A stretch of DNA of 64,000 nt from Pseudomonas prosekii. Its GTDB lineage: Bacteria > Pseudomonadota > Gammaproteobacteria > Pseudomonadales > Pseudomonadaceae. The translations under genes and the position numbers were made by a program. Each line of letters begins with the position of its first letter. The first letter of the stretch is position 1. The notes under the pieces were generated by a model, which made no database searches, was not told where the DNA came from, and saw only the letters and a list, made by a program, of their open reading frames with translations. Positions 55,215 through 63,056 of the stretch are shown here, piece by piece. Location of the stretch: contig NZ_LT629762.1 of NCBI RefSeq assembly GCF_900105155.1, positions 620,001 to 684,000 on the forward strand. The letters run 5' to 3'.

Positions 55215-55904
55215 TCAAAAATCGTCTTCGACCTGGCCGTCTTTGACTTTGAATTCGCGGTTCTGCAAGTACGCATTGCGGATGAAAATGTACTTGTCGC
55301 CATTCATCAGCTTCTCGGCCGACAGCAGGCTCGCGCGGGTATCAACGATATTCAGGCCGAAAATCGAGTTACGCACTGGCACGTCGTTGATGTAGCGGTA
55401 CGGGCTGGTGTAGCTGTCGACGTACTTGGACGGCGCATCACGCAGCGTGCTTGGGCCCATCAATGGCAGCATTACGTAAGGACCGCTGCCGACGCCCCAG
55501 TAGCCGAGGGTCTGGCCGAAATCTTCGTCGCTGCGCTGCAAGCCCATCTGGGTGCCGACATCGAAGAAGCCCAGCAGGCCGAACGTGGTGTTGAAGATCA
55601 GACGCGCAGTGTCAACGCCAGCCGCAGCCGGTTTGGCCTGCAAAACGTTGTTGGCGAGGTTGGTCACGTCGCCGACGTTGCGGAACATGTTGTGGATGCC
55701 GTCTTCGAGAAACTGCGGCGTGACGAACTGATAACCCTGAGCCAGAGGCTTCAGCGCATAGGTATCGACAAAGTCATTGAACTGGAAAATCGGGCGGTTG
55801 ACGCTTTCCCAAGGATCCTCTTCCGTAGCCGCCTGGGCAGCAAACGGAACCAGCAACACGCTGGCACACACACAAAGCTGAGCGAATTGATTGCTCCAGC
55901 GCAT
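55215..55904 (-). CDS. mlaA: MlaA (VacJ) outer-membrane phospholipid-asymmetry protein
   Basis: 229 residues from the ATG at 55904. VacJ-family signatures are EDPWESVNRPIFQFNDFVDTYALKPLAQGY, NMFRNVGDVTNLANN and GPYVMLPLMGPSTLRDA. MlaA extracts misplaced phospholipids from the outer leaflet and passes them to MlaC. The N-terminus is a plain signal peptide cut after AQA; no lipobox cysteine follows, unlike E. coli MlaA, which is a lipoprotein. The frame upstream to 56036 is not used. Confidence 0.93.
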   Translation of the reverse strand: MRWSNQFAQLCVCASVLLVPFAAQAATEEDPWESVNRPIFQFNDFVDTYALKPLAQGYQFVTPQFLEDGIHNMFRNVGDVTNLANNVLQAKPAAAGVDTARLIFNTTFGLLGFFDVGTQMGLQRSDEDFGQTLGYWGVGSGPYVMLPLMGPSTLRDAPSKYVDSYTSPYRYINDVPVRNSIFGLNIVDTRASLLSAEKLMNGDKYIFIRNAYLQNREFKVKDGQVEDDF

Positions 55905-56103
55905 AGAAAACTCCTTGGATTTGTACGAGCGCGGGCGCGCGGCCCAAGCGTTAAGGCGGCTAGTATAAGACGGAAAAGTCGGTTTAGGCAGCACCACGCG
56001 AGTCGGCGTGCAGAAGTCGCCGCCGACGGCCAGCAATTCGGCGAACTGTCACTCAACTGTCACCGTCCTTCCCTAGGCTTGTCGCTATTTCAGGGACGCT
56101 GAT

Positions 56104-56724
56104 ATGCCGCAAGCCGAAGCATTGCCAGTCACCGCGCCAAACCTGACCGCCGTGCTGTTTGGCCTCAGTGGTTGCCTGGTGGATTTCGGCGCCCGCACGC
56201 AGCAGTCCGGTTTGCCTGGCGAAGAGTTTGCCGAGGTCACGCCTGGTGCGCTGGAGAGCCTGCGCAGTCTGCAGCGCCAACAAATACCGTGTGCCTGGCT
56301 CGATGAACTCTCCCCTGCCCTCAGCCACTCATTGGCGGCTCACCTGCCGACGTGGATCAAGCCATCGCAACATCCAGCAACAATCAATCCGTGGCCCGCG
56401 CCGAATGCTTGCTGGCAAGCGTTGATGGCGCTGAACGTCGATCGTCTGGATGGCTGCGTGCTGGTCAGCGGCGAACCGCAATTGCTCCAAGCGGGTTTGA
56501 ATGCCGGCTTGTGGACCATTGGCCTGGCGTCCTGCGGTTCGCTGTGCGGGTTGGCGCCGAACGAATGGCAAGCGCTGAGCCAAAAGGATCGCGAACAACG
56601 GCGCGGCAAAGCGACCGTGCAATTATTCAGCCTCGGCGTGCATTCGGTCATCGATCACCTCGGCGAGCTCGACACCTGTCTGGCGGACATCAGCCTGCGC
56701 CGGCTCAAAGGTGAAAAGCCCTGA
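56104..56724 (+). CDS. HAD-superfamily protein with degenerate catalytic motifs
   Basis: 206 residues. The start AVLFGLSGCLVDFGA aligns with motif I of phosphonatase-type HAD hydrolases (usual pattern DxDGTLxD), but the nucleophile Asp is Gly20 and the acid Asp is Ser22. Motif IV, usually GDTxxDIxAGxNAG, reads SGEPQLLQAGLNAGLWTIG and has also lost its acids. The fold therefore seems kept and catalysis lost, suggesting a binding or regulatory job. It is alone between mlaA and the DUF4404 gene, the position of a phosphonatase-like gene in P. aeruginosa. Confidence 0.8.
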   Translation: MPQAEALPVTAPNLTAVLFGLSGCLVDFGARTQQSGLPGEEFAEVTPGALESLRSLQRQQIPCAWLDELSPALSHSLAAHLPTWIKPSQHPATINPWPAPNACWQALMALNVDRLDGCVLVSGEPQLLQAGLNAGLWTIGLASCGSLCGLAPNEWQALSQKDREQRRGKATVQLFSLGVHSVIDHLGELDTCLADISLRRLKGEKP

Positions 56725-56849
56725 CTTCAGGCTTATACCGATGAAAGCATGCAGCTTGCCGGCGACTGGATTAATCTAGGGCCCAGCCATAGACCTTTGG
56801 CACGCTGCTGCGGTCTATGCCAGTGCCTATCGATAAAAGGAAGAACGCC

Positions 56850-57113
56850 ATGCCTGCCCGCGAACTGCAAGAACAGCTCAATACTCTGCGCGAGCAATTG
56901 GAACAGAATCCGCCGCTGACCGAAGCCGAGCGCGAGGACCTTCATGTGCTGATGCAGCAAATTGAAGCCGAGATCGAACTGGAAACCAAAACTCAGGATT
57001 CAAGCCTGTCTGACGGAGTAAATCTGGCCGTCGAGCGCTTCGAACTCGAACACCCCGCCATTGCCGGCACCTTGCGCAACATCGTGCTGACGCTGGGCAA
57101 CATCGGGATCTGA
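56850..57113 (+). CDS. DUF4404-family small protein
   Basis: 87 residues from the ATG at 56850, preceded by AAAGGAAG. It is a helical protein (LQEQLNTLREQLEQNPPLTEAEREDL) with the DUF4404 pattern and C-terminal ERFELEHPAIAGTLRNI. Function unknown. It is followed by a strong terminator. Confidence 0.82.
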   Translation: MPARELQEQLNTLREQLEQNPPLTEAEREDLHVLMQQIEAEIELETKTQDSSLSDGVNLAVERFELEHPAIAGTLRNIVLTLGNIGI

Positions 57114-57129
57114 ACCCGCCAGATGCAAA

Positions 57130-57157
57130 AAAGCCCCGCTAGCAATAGCGGGGCTTT
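57130..57157 (+). terminator. Terminator after the DUF4404 gene
   Basis: Stem AAAGCCCCGCT / AGCGGGGCTTT with an AGCAAT loop. Confidence 0.9.
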
Positions 57158-57187
57158 CTCATATCCGGAAGGCGCGACGCAGTCCTC

Positions 57188-57276
57188 GTAGGAGTGAGCC
57201 TGCTCGCGATAGCGTTCTTCCAGTCAGCAAAGATTCTGACTGACCCAGCGCTATCGCGAGCAGGCTCGCCCCTACC
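57188..57276. repeat. REPIN
   Basis: GTAGGAGTGAGCCTGCTCGC and its inverted partner GCGAGCAGGCTCGCCCCTAC, between the DUF4404 gene and queF. Confidence 0.88.
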
Positions 57277-57284
57277 GTGATCTG

Positions 57285-58115
57285 TTATTGACGGGCGAGA
57301 CGATGGTTCGGCAACTGCACGTCTTCAGTGCTGCGATACGGGTTGATATCCAGCCCACCACGACGCACATACCGCGCATACACGGTCAATTTCTGTGGTT
57401 TCAACAAACGCTGCAAGTCGAGGAAAATCCGCTCCACGCACTGTTCATGGAAGTCCGAATGCTGGCGGAAGCTGACGATGTATTCGAGCAGACTCGCATG
57501 ATCCAGCGCCGCGCCACGGTATTCCACCGCTACGCTGCCCCAGTCCGGCTGGCTGGTGACCGGGCAATTGGATTTGAGCAAATGGCTGTGCACGCTCTCC
57601 TCGACGATCCGCGAAGCATCGCAACGCAACAGTTCCGGGCGCGGCTGCTCGTAGTTGCTGACGCTGATATCCAGGTCATCGATGCACACGCCCGGCAACG
57701 CCACGACGCCCTCCGCTTCAACTTCGCGCAAGCTGCGAATACGCACGCCAACCGGCTTGCCGGCAGCGGCCGACAGGTCTTTGACCAGCGTCGCTTCGAG
57801 GCCCGCTGTTTCGGCAAACGGCGTCTGATTCAGCGAGTTGAGGTACAGCTTGAAGGACTTGGATTCGATGATGTTTGGTGAATCCGCCGGAATCGTGAAT
57901 TCACCAATGGCCACCACCGGCTTGCCCGACGGCAGCAGCCACGACAGCTCGAAGCAGTTCCAGAAATCCACGCCTTTATAAGGCAGGGTTTCTGCGGTCA
58001 GCCCCAACTCCGCCCATTTCGCGGTGCGCGGAATCGGGAACAGCAAGGACGGCGTGTACGTGGCGATGTATTCGCTGGATTTGCCCAGCGGCGAGTGTTC
58101 GGCTGCGGGATGCAT
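57285..58115 (-). CDS. queF: NADPH-dependent 7-cyano-7-deazaguanine reductase
   Basis: 276 residues, the long bimodular QueF type. It reduces preQ0 to preQ1 for queuosine in tRNA. Catalytic Cys184 is in [12 protein letters not shown] with Asp191, and the NADPH-binding motif is ESKSFKLYL (residues 84-92). It follows the cupredoxin gene by 61 bp on the same strand and may share its copper-responsive promoter; queF and the cupredoxin are neighbours in P. aeruginosa too. Confidence 0.96.
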   Translation of the reverse strand: MHPAAEHSPLGKSSEYIATYTPSLLFPIPRTAKWAELGLTAETLPYKGVDFWNCFELSWLLPSGKPVVAIGEFTIPADSPNIIESKSFKLYLNSLNQTPFAETAGLEATLVKDLSAAAGKPVGVRIRSLREVEAEGVVALPGVCIDDLDISVSNYEQPRPELLRCDASRIVEESVHSHLLKSNCPVTSQPDWGSVAVEYRGAALDHASLLEYIVSFRQHSDFHEQCVERIFLDLQRLLKPQKLTVYARYVRRGGLDINPYRSTEDVQLPNHRLARQ

Positions 58116-58176
58116 GGCGGAAACCTGACTGAAGAATCAGCGGATTCTATCAGCCTTTGCGCGCGCCTTTGAGTGC

Positions 58177-58713
58177 TTACTGACTGACAGTCAATTTGCC
58201 GACCATGCCCGCCTGATAGTGTCCCGGGATGTTGCAGGCAAATTCGAGGCTGGTGGCCTTGGTGAAAGTCCAGGTCAGCTCGGCCGTCTTACCTGGCGGC
58301 ACCAATATGCTGTTCGGGTCGTCGTGCTGCATGCCGTGCTCTGGCGATGCGTGGTCCATACCAGCCATCGCGCTGTGGTCCATTTCCTTCATGGCGGTAG
58401 GCGTCAGCATGCCGCTCTGCTGCATCTTCAACATTTCCTGCTGGTGCGCGGCATGCATCGTCGCGTCTCCGAGGTTGAATTCGTGCAGCAATTGCCCCTT
58501 ATTCACCAGAACAAAGCGAATCGTCTCACCGGCCTTGATATCGATGGCCTTCGGATCGAACGACATATCGCCCATTACCACCTCGACACTGCGCTGGGCT
58601 TTGGCCGCTGGCGCCGGTTGACCGAAGTCGTAAGTCTGCGCGGGTGAAGCTTCGAGCCCGAAGCTCAGCGCCAGCAAGCACGCGCCCAGCACCAGACGAT
58701 TGCGCAAAAACAT
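58177..58713 (-). CDS. Periplasmic cupredoxin-like copper protein
   Basis: 178 residues. A signal peptide (to about residue 25, EASPA) precedes a plastocyanin/azurin-like fold. Copper ligands visible are His77 (LLHEF), Cys160, His165 and Met170 (CNIPGHYQAGM), a type I blue-copper set. A Met/His-rich loop (residues 86-130) can bind more copper. It is divergent from copR, with a CusR-type box between. It probably buffers or carries periplasmic copper. Confidence 0.92.
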   Translation of the reverse strand: MFLRNRLVLGACLLALSFGLEASPAQTYDFGQPAPAAKAQRSVEVVMGDMSFDPKAIDIKAGETIRFVLVNKGQLLHEFNLGDATMHAAHQQEMLKMQQSGMLTPTAMKEMDHSAMAGMDHASPEHGMQHDDPNSILVPPGKTAELTWTFTKATSLEFACNIPGHYQAGMVGKLTVSQ

Positions 58714-58791
58714 AGTCGTACTCCAACAAGATAAGGTTCAGCCTGTGGAAAACTCTAAACTGACACGCCTGCCCGCAACCTGACGGCCAGA

Positions 58792-58805
58792 TTACAACTT
58801 TGTCA
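58792..58805. promoter_or_regulatory. CopR/CusR-type operator
   Basis: TTACAA-CT-TTGTCA matches the CusR palindrome TGACAA-N2-TTGTCA with one mismatch. It sits between the divergent cupredoxin (start 58713) and copR (start 58901) genes. Confidence 0.7.
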
Positions 58806-58868
58806 GGTTGGCCAGCATCTCGGCCAGCCACGGTATAAAGCGCTCGTTCCACTTAAACCGACTTACCA

Positions 58869-58904
58869 ATGAACAGAGCCATCAATAAACAGAGCTATCA
58901 ATGA
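58869..58904 (+). CDS. Possible 11-codon leader peptide coupled to copR
   Basis: ATG AAC AGA GCC ... CAA TGA reads 11 residues ([11 protein letters not shown]), and the TGA overlaps the copR ATG as ATGA. It lies in two tandem 16-bp copies (58867-58882, 58883-58898) ending in the copR start. No clear ribosome site precedes it, so it may be chance. Confidence 0.3.
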   Translation: MNRAINKQSYQ

Positions 58905-59581
58905 AACTGCTGATCGTCGAAGACCAAGCGAAAACCGGCCATTATTTGCGCCAAGGCCTGACCGAGGCCGGTTTTACCACCGAGCTGGTGGCTGACGGCA
59001 ACAGCGGCCAGCAACTGGCGCTGAGCGGTGAATATGCCTTGTTGATCCTTGATGTAATGTTGCCCGGTCGCGATGGCTGGCAGATTCTGCAAGCGGTGCG
59101 CGGCGCTGGCCTAGATACGCCGGTACTTTTTCTGACGGCGCGCGACGCGGTGGAGGACAGGGTCCACGGCCTCGAGCTCGGCGCCGACGACTATCTGGTC
59201 AAGCCGTTTGCCTTCTCCGAGTTGCTCGCGCGAGTCCGCAGTCTGTTGCGCCGGGGCAGCGCCGCGCCGCAGGAAACCTCGCTGCAACTCGCCGATTTGC
59301 GCCTCGACCTGATCCGCCGCCGCGTCGAACGCAGTGGCCAGCGCATCGACCTGACCGCCAAGGAATTCGCTCTGCTGGAAATGCTCCTGCGCCGCCAGGG
59401 CGAAGTGCTGCCCAAGTCACTGATCGCTTCGCAAGTGTGGGACATGAATTTCGACAGCGACACCAACGTCATCGAAGTCGCGATCCGTCGCCTGCGTTTG
59501 AAGATCGACGACGACTTCCCGAACAAACTGATCCACACCGTGCGCGGCATGGGTTACGTCCTCGAAGAGCGTGACGCCTGA
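58901..59581 (+). CDS. copR: Copper-responsive OmpR-type response regulator CopR
   Basis: 226 residues. Receiver domain with acidic pocket ED (7-8), phosphoacceptor Asp51 ([12 protein letters not shown]) and Lys in [14 protein letters not shown]-terminal winged helix ([29 protein letters not shown]) of OmpR/PhoB type. It belongs to the CusR/CopR/IrlR group of heavy-metal regulators. The stop overlaps the sensor kinase start by 1 bp (TGATG). The ribosome site is weak. Confidence 0.92.
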   Translation: MKLLIVEDQAKTGHYLRQGLTEAGFTTELVADGNSGQQLALSGEYALLILDVMLPGRDGWQILQAVRGAGLDTPVLFLTARDAVEDRVHGLELGADDYLVKPFAFSELLARVRSLLRRGSAAPQETSLQLADLRLDLIRRRVERSGQRIDLTAKEFALLEMLLRRQGEVLPKSLIASQVWDMNFDSDTNVIEVAIRRLRLKIDDDFPNKLIHTVRGMGYVLEERDA

Positions 59582-60930
59582 TGCGCCGATTGTCCTTGAG
59601 CAATCGCCTGGCACTGCTGTTCGCGGCGTGTACAGCGGTGGTTTCGTTGTTCGCCGGGGTGCTGTTCAGCCGCGCCAGCGAGGCACATTTTGTCGAACTG
59701 GATCAGCAATTACTCGATGGCAAATTGATCGGTTTACGCCGCGCCTTGCAGGATATCCAGTCCAGCGAAAGCGAAGTCAAATTGCAGGATGAGCTGAGCC
59801 GCCAGGCTGATTTGTCGCTGCGCATTACCGGCAGCGATGGCCAGAGCTGGTTTGACAGCTCGTCGAAATTGCCGCAAAAACTCCCGCAGAAGCTTGGTTT
59901 GTCCACGGTCAACGATGCCGGCACCGACTATCGCGTGCTCAACGCGCCGCTGTTTGCGGACAAAGCCGATTCGCCGCAATTGACCCTGCTGCTGGACATC
60001 ACGCATCACCAGCACTTCCTGCAGCGCATGCAGAATCTGATCTGGCTGACGGTCGGCCTGTCGGCGTTGGCCACGGCGCTACTTGGAGCGTGGGCGGCGC
60101 GCAGCGGTTTGCGTCCGTTGCGGCGCATGAGCGTGGTTGCCAGTGGGGTTTCCGCTCAATCGCTCAACGCACGCTTGCCCGAAGAGAACATGCCGCCGGA
60201 ACTTGCGGAAATGGCCCACAACTTCAACGCCATGCTCGGACGTCTCGACGACTCTTTTCAGCGGCTCTCAGCGTTCTCGGCCGACATCGCCCATGAACTG
60301 CGCACGCCGCTGTCGAACCTGCTGACACACACGCAAGTCACCCTCACCCGCCCCCGACCTCTCGAGGACTACCGCGAAGCGCTGCACAGCAACCTCGAAG
60401 AACTGCAATGGATGGCGCAACTGGTCAACGACATGTTGTACCTGGCCAAGGCAGACCACGGTTTGCTGATGCCCAAACGTGAACCGTTGGAATTGGCAGA
60501 AGAAACTGATGTGTTGCTGGAGTTTTTTGCGCCGCTGGCCGAGGACGCGCAGGTACGGTTGAGCCGCGAGGGCTCGGCGCGAATGCTCGGGGACCGCAGC
60601 ATGTTGCGCCGGGCGCTGTCTAATTTGCTGGACAATGCGTTGCGGTTTACCCCGGTTGGCGGCGAGGTTCGAGTGAGGATCGTCGAGCAATCCGAAGGCT
60701 TGACGTTGCTGGTCGAAAACACTGGAAGCGGGATTGATCCGGCATTGTTGCCGCGCCTGTTTGACCGGTTTTACCGGGCTGATCCGGCGCGGCAGGAAGG
60801 CAGTAGCGAGCATGCAGGGTTGGGTTTGGCGATTACTCAGTCAATCATTCGCGCGCACGGCGGGTTGATTCGTTGCGAATCGGCAAATGGCTGGACGCGG
60901 TTTGTGATTGAGTTGCCAAGGAAGGATTGA
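59581..60930 (+). CDS. copS: Heavy-metal sensor histidine kinase CopS
   Basis: 449 residues. Two membrane helices (about 8-30 and 153-173) border a periplasmic sensor domain that ends in THHQHF, a likely metal-binding His cluster. HAMP region about 175-228; phosphorylated His238 in the H-box IAHELRTPLSNLL; N-box NLLDNALRF; G-boxes GSGIDP and GLGLAIT. It is the partner of CopR. It is paired by a one-base overlap and is the CusS/CopS type. Confidence 0.92.
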   Translation: MRRLSLSNRLALLFAACTAVVSLFAGVLFSRASEAHFVELDQQLLDGKLIGLRRALQDIQSSESEVKLQDELSRQADLSLRITGSDGQSWFDSSSKLPQKLPQKLGLSTVNDAGTDYRVLNAPLFADKADSPQLTLLLDITHHQHFLQRMQNLIWLTVGLSALATALLGAWAARSGLRPLRRMSVVASGVSAQSLNARLPEENMPPELAEMAHNFNAMLGRLDDSFQRLSAFSADIAHELRTPLSNLLTHTQVTLTRPRPLEDYREALHSNLEELQWMAQLVNDMLYLAKADHGLLMPKREPLELAEETDVLLEFFAPLAEDAQVRLSREGSARMLGDRSMLRRALSNLLDNALRFTPVGGEVRVRIVEQSEGLTLLVENTGSGIDPALLPRLFDRFYRADPARQEGSSEHAGLGLAITQSIIRAHGGLIRCESANGWTRFVIELPRKD

Positions 60931-60949
60931 GGCCTGCTGGGCCGGCCTC

Positions 60950-61044
60950 ATCGCGAGCAAGCTCGCTCCCGCAGGGATAGGAGTTGGCCATGAATCTGCG
61001 GCCCAACTCGATCAACTGTGGGAGCGAGCTTGCTTGCGAAAGCG
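60950..61044. repeat. REPIN
   Basis: CATCGCGAGCAAGCTCGCTCCCGCAG and the inverted CTGTGGGAGCGAGCTTGCTTGCGA, in the copS-lolE convergent gap. Confidence 0.88.
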
Positions 61045-61054
61045 CTGTTAAGGC

Positions 61055-62299
61055 TTACGAATACCGCAACGCGTGAGCCGGTTCGATTTTCGCCGCTCGC
61101 CACGCCGGGTACACCGTCGCCAGAAAGCTCAAAATGAACCCCGCCGAGCAGATCAACAACACATCGCCGCCCTGCAATTCCGACGGCAGATTGCTGACGA
61201 AATACACGTCCGAACTGAAGATATGCTGCCCGCTCACGCGCTCCAGCCAACCCACCAGTTCACTGACATTCAGCGCCGCAATCACGCCCAGCACGCCGCC
61301 GATCAATGTGCCGACAATCCCGATCACCGTGCCCTGCACCATGAATATCGCCATGATCTGGCGTGGTGTCGCGCCGATGGTGCGCAAAATCGCGATGTCC
61401 GCGCCCTTGTCGTTCACCACCATGATCAACGTCGCGATGATGTTGAACGCCGCTACCGCGACGATCATCAGCAGCAACAGGCCGATCATGGTTTTTTCCA
61501 TTTTCATCGCGCTGAACAGGCTGCCCTGGGTGTGGGTCCAGTCGTCAGCCTTGTAAGCGGCGCCGAGGCCCGTGGCAACGTTGTGTGACACTTGCGGCGC
61601 AGCGTACAGGTCCTTCACCGCCAGGCGTACGCTCTGCACCTGATTCGGCTGCCAATGCTGCATCTGCGCCGCGTCGGCCATGTGGATCAGCGCCATCGAG
61701 CCATCAAGCTCGGCGCCGACCTTGAACACGCCCACTACGTTCAGGCGCTGCATGCGCGGCGTGATGCCGCCCGGTGCGCTGCTGATCTCCGGGACGATCA
61801 GGGTGAGTTTGTCACCGACATTCAAGCGAAAACGCCGCGCGGTGATTTCACCGACCACCACGCCAAACTCGCCCGGCTTCAGATCGTCGAGACGACCCTG
61901 GACGATATGTTGCGTAACGATCGACACCTTGCCTTCCTGCGCCGGATCGATGCCGCTGATCTGGATCGGCTGCATCGAGCCTTTGTAGGAGAACATGCCT
62001 TCCATTTCGGTGAACGGCACGGCAGCGGTGACTTCGGGGTTTTTCATCGCTGCGGCTGCAACCGGCCGCCAGTCGTCGATCGGGTTGACGCCGACGATGG
62101 TCGCGTGCGGCACCATGCCGAGGATCCGCGAGCTCATTTCGCGCTGGAAACCGTTCATCACCGAGAGCACCACGATCATCGCCAGCACACCGAGGGCGAG
62201 GCCGATCATCGAGGTCATCGAGATGAAGGAAACAAAGCGATTGCGGCGCTTGGCGCGGGTATAGCGCGCGCCGATGAAGATCGATAACGGTCTGAACAT
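61055..62299 (-). CDS. lolE: Lipoprotein-releasing system inner-membrane protein LolE
   Basis: 414 residues from the ATG at 62299. FtsX-type permease with four membrane helices and a large periplasmic loop after the first. It works with LolC and the ATPase LolD to extract outer-membrane lipoproteins from the inner membrane to LolA. It is highly similar to the LolC fragment at 63057; gene order lolC-lolD-lolE assigns this one as LolE. A terminator-like hairpin lies between it and lolD, so it may be transcribed at a lower level. Confidence 0.92.
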   Translation of the reverse strand: MFRPLSIFIGARYTRAKRRNRFVSFISMTSMIGLALGVLAMIVVLSVMNGFQREMSSRILGMVPHATIVGVNPIDDWRPVAAAAMKNPEVTAAVPFTEMEGMFSYKGSMQPIQISGIDPAQEGKVSIVTQHIVQGRLDDLKPGEFGVVVGEITARRFRLNVGDKLTLIVPEISSAPGGITPRMQRLNVVGVFKVGAELDGSMALIHMADAAQMQHWQPNQVQSVRLAVKDLYAAPQVSHNVATGLGAAYKADDWTHTQGSLFSAMKMEKTMIGLLLLMIVAVAAFNIIATLIMVVNDKGADIAILRTIGATPRQIMAIFMVQGTVIGIVGTLIGGVLGVIAALNVSELVGWLERVSGQHIFSSDVYFVSNLPSELQGGDVLLICSAGFILSFLATVYPAWRAAKIEPAHALRYS

Positions 62300-62315
62300 T
62301 CGCTGGGGCACCGTA

Positions 62316-62356
62316 TAAAAATAAAAGACCCGACGGGCTTTTCAGCCGCGCCGGGT
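62316..62356 (-). terminator. Terminator-like hairpin inside lolCDE
   Basis: On the minus strand ACCCGGC/GTCGGGT with an inner GGCT-GAAA-AGCC stem is followed by CTTTTATTTTT. It lies between the lolD stop and the lolE start, in a 66-bp gap. Confidence 0.75.
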
Positions 62357-62365
62357 TTCGGTCAA

Positions 62366-63049
62366 TCAGATGGGCGTCAGGCGACCTTCCTGCAAATGCA
62401 GGACGCGATCCATCTGGCGAGCCAGGTTCATGTCGTGAGTCACCACCAGGAACGCGGTGCGCATCGAGGTGCTGAGTTCCAGCATCAAATCCTGAATGCC
62501 CTGCGCGGTGTGCGAGTCGAGGTTGCCGGTCGGCTCATCGAGCATCACCAGCCCGGGCTTGTTTACCAGGGCGCGGGCGATGGCCACACGCTGACGTTCG
62601 CCGCCGGACAATTCGGACGGTTTGTGTTGCAAGCGATGACCCAGCCCTACCCGCTCCAGCAACGCCGTTGCACGTTGACGCGCCTCCGGGATGGCGGTCT
62701 TGCCGATCAGCAGCGGCATGCAGACGTTTTCCAGCGCGGTGAATTCCGGCAGCAAGTGGTGAAACTGGTAGACGAACCCGAGGGATCGGTTACGCAGCAG
62801 GCCACGGTTTTTCTCGCTCAGCGCCGAAAGCTCTTCGCCGTCCAGCCAAACGCTGCCCTTGGTCGGCGTATCGAGGCCGCCCAACAGGTTGAGCAAAGTA
62901 CTTTTGCCCGAGCCCGAGGTGCCGACGATGGCCACGCGTTCGCCCGGGTGCAACTCCAGTTGCAGACCGGCCAACACTTCTACCGACTCCGGGCCTTCCT
63001 CGTAGGATTTGCCTAGGTTGCGGCAGCTCAAGATTGCTTTTTCACTCAT
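62366..63049 (-). CDS. lolD: Lipoprotein-releasing ABC transporter ATPase LolD
   Basis: 227 residues from the ATG at 63049 ([16 protein letters not shown]). Walker A GTSGSGKS (43-50), signature [15 protein letters not shown] and Walker [13 protein letters not shown]. An alternative ATG at 63064 overlaps the lolC stop (ATGAGTGA) and adds five residues. Partner of LolC and LolE. Confidence 0.95.
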   Translation of the reverse strand: MSEKAILSCRNLGKSYEEGPESVEVLAGLQLELHPGERVAIVGTSGSGKSTLLNLLGGLDTPTKGSVWLDGEELSALSEKNRGLLRNRSLGFVYQFHHLLPEFTALENVCMPLLIGKTAIPEARQRATALLERVGLGHRLQHKPSELSGGERQRVAIARALVNKPGLVMLDEPTGNLDSHTAQGIQDLMLELSTSMRTAFLVVTHDMNLARQMDRVLHLQEGRLTPI

Positions 63050-63056
63050 GCCCGAC

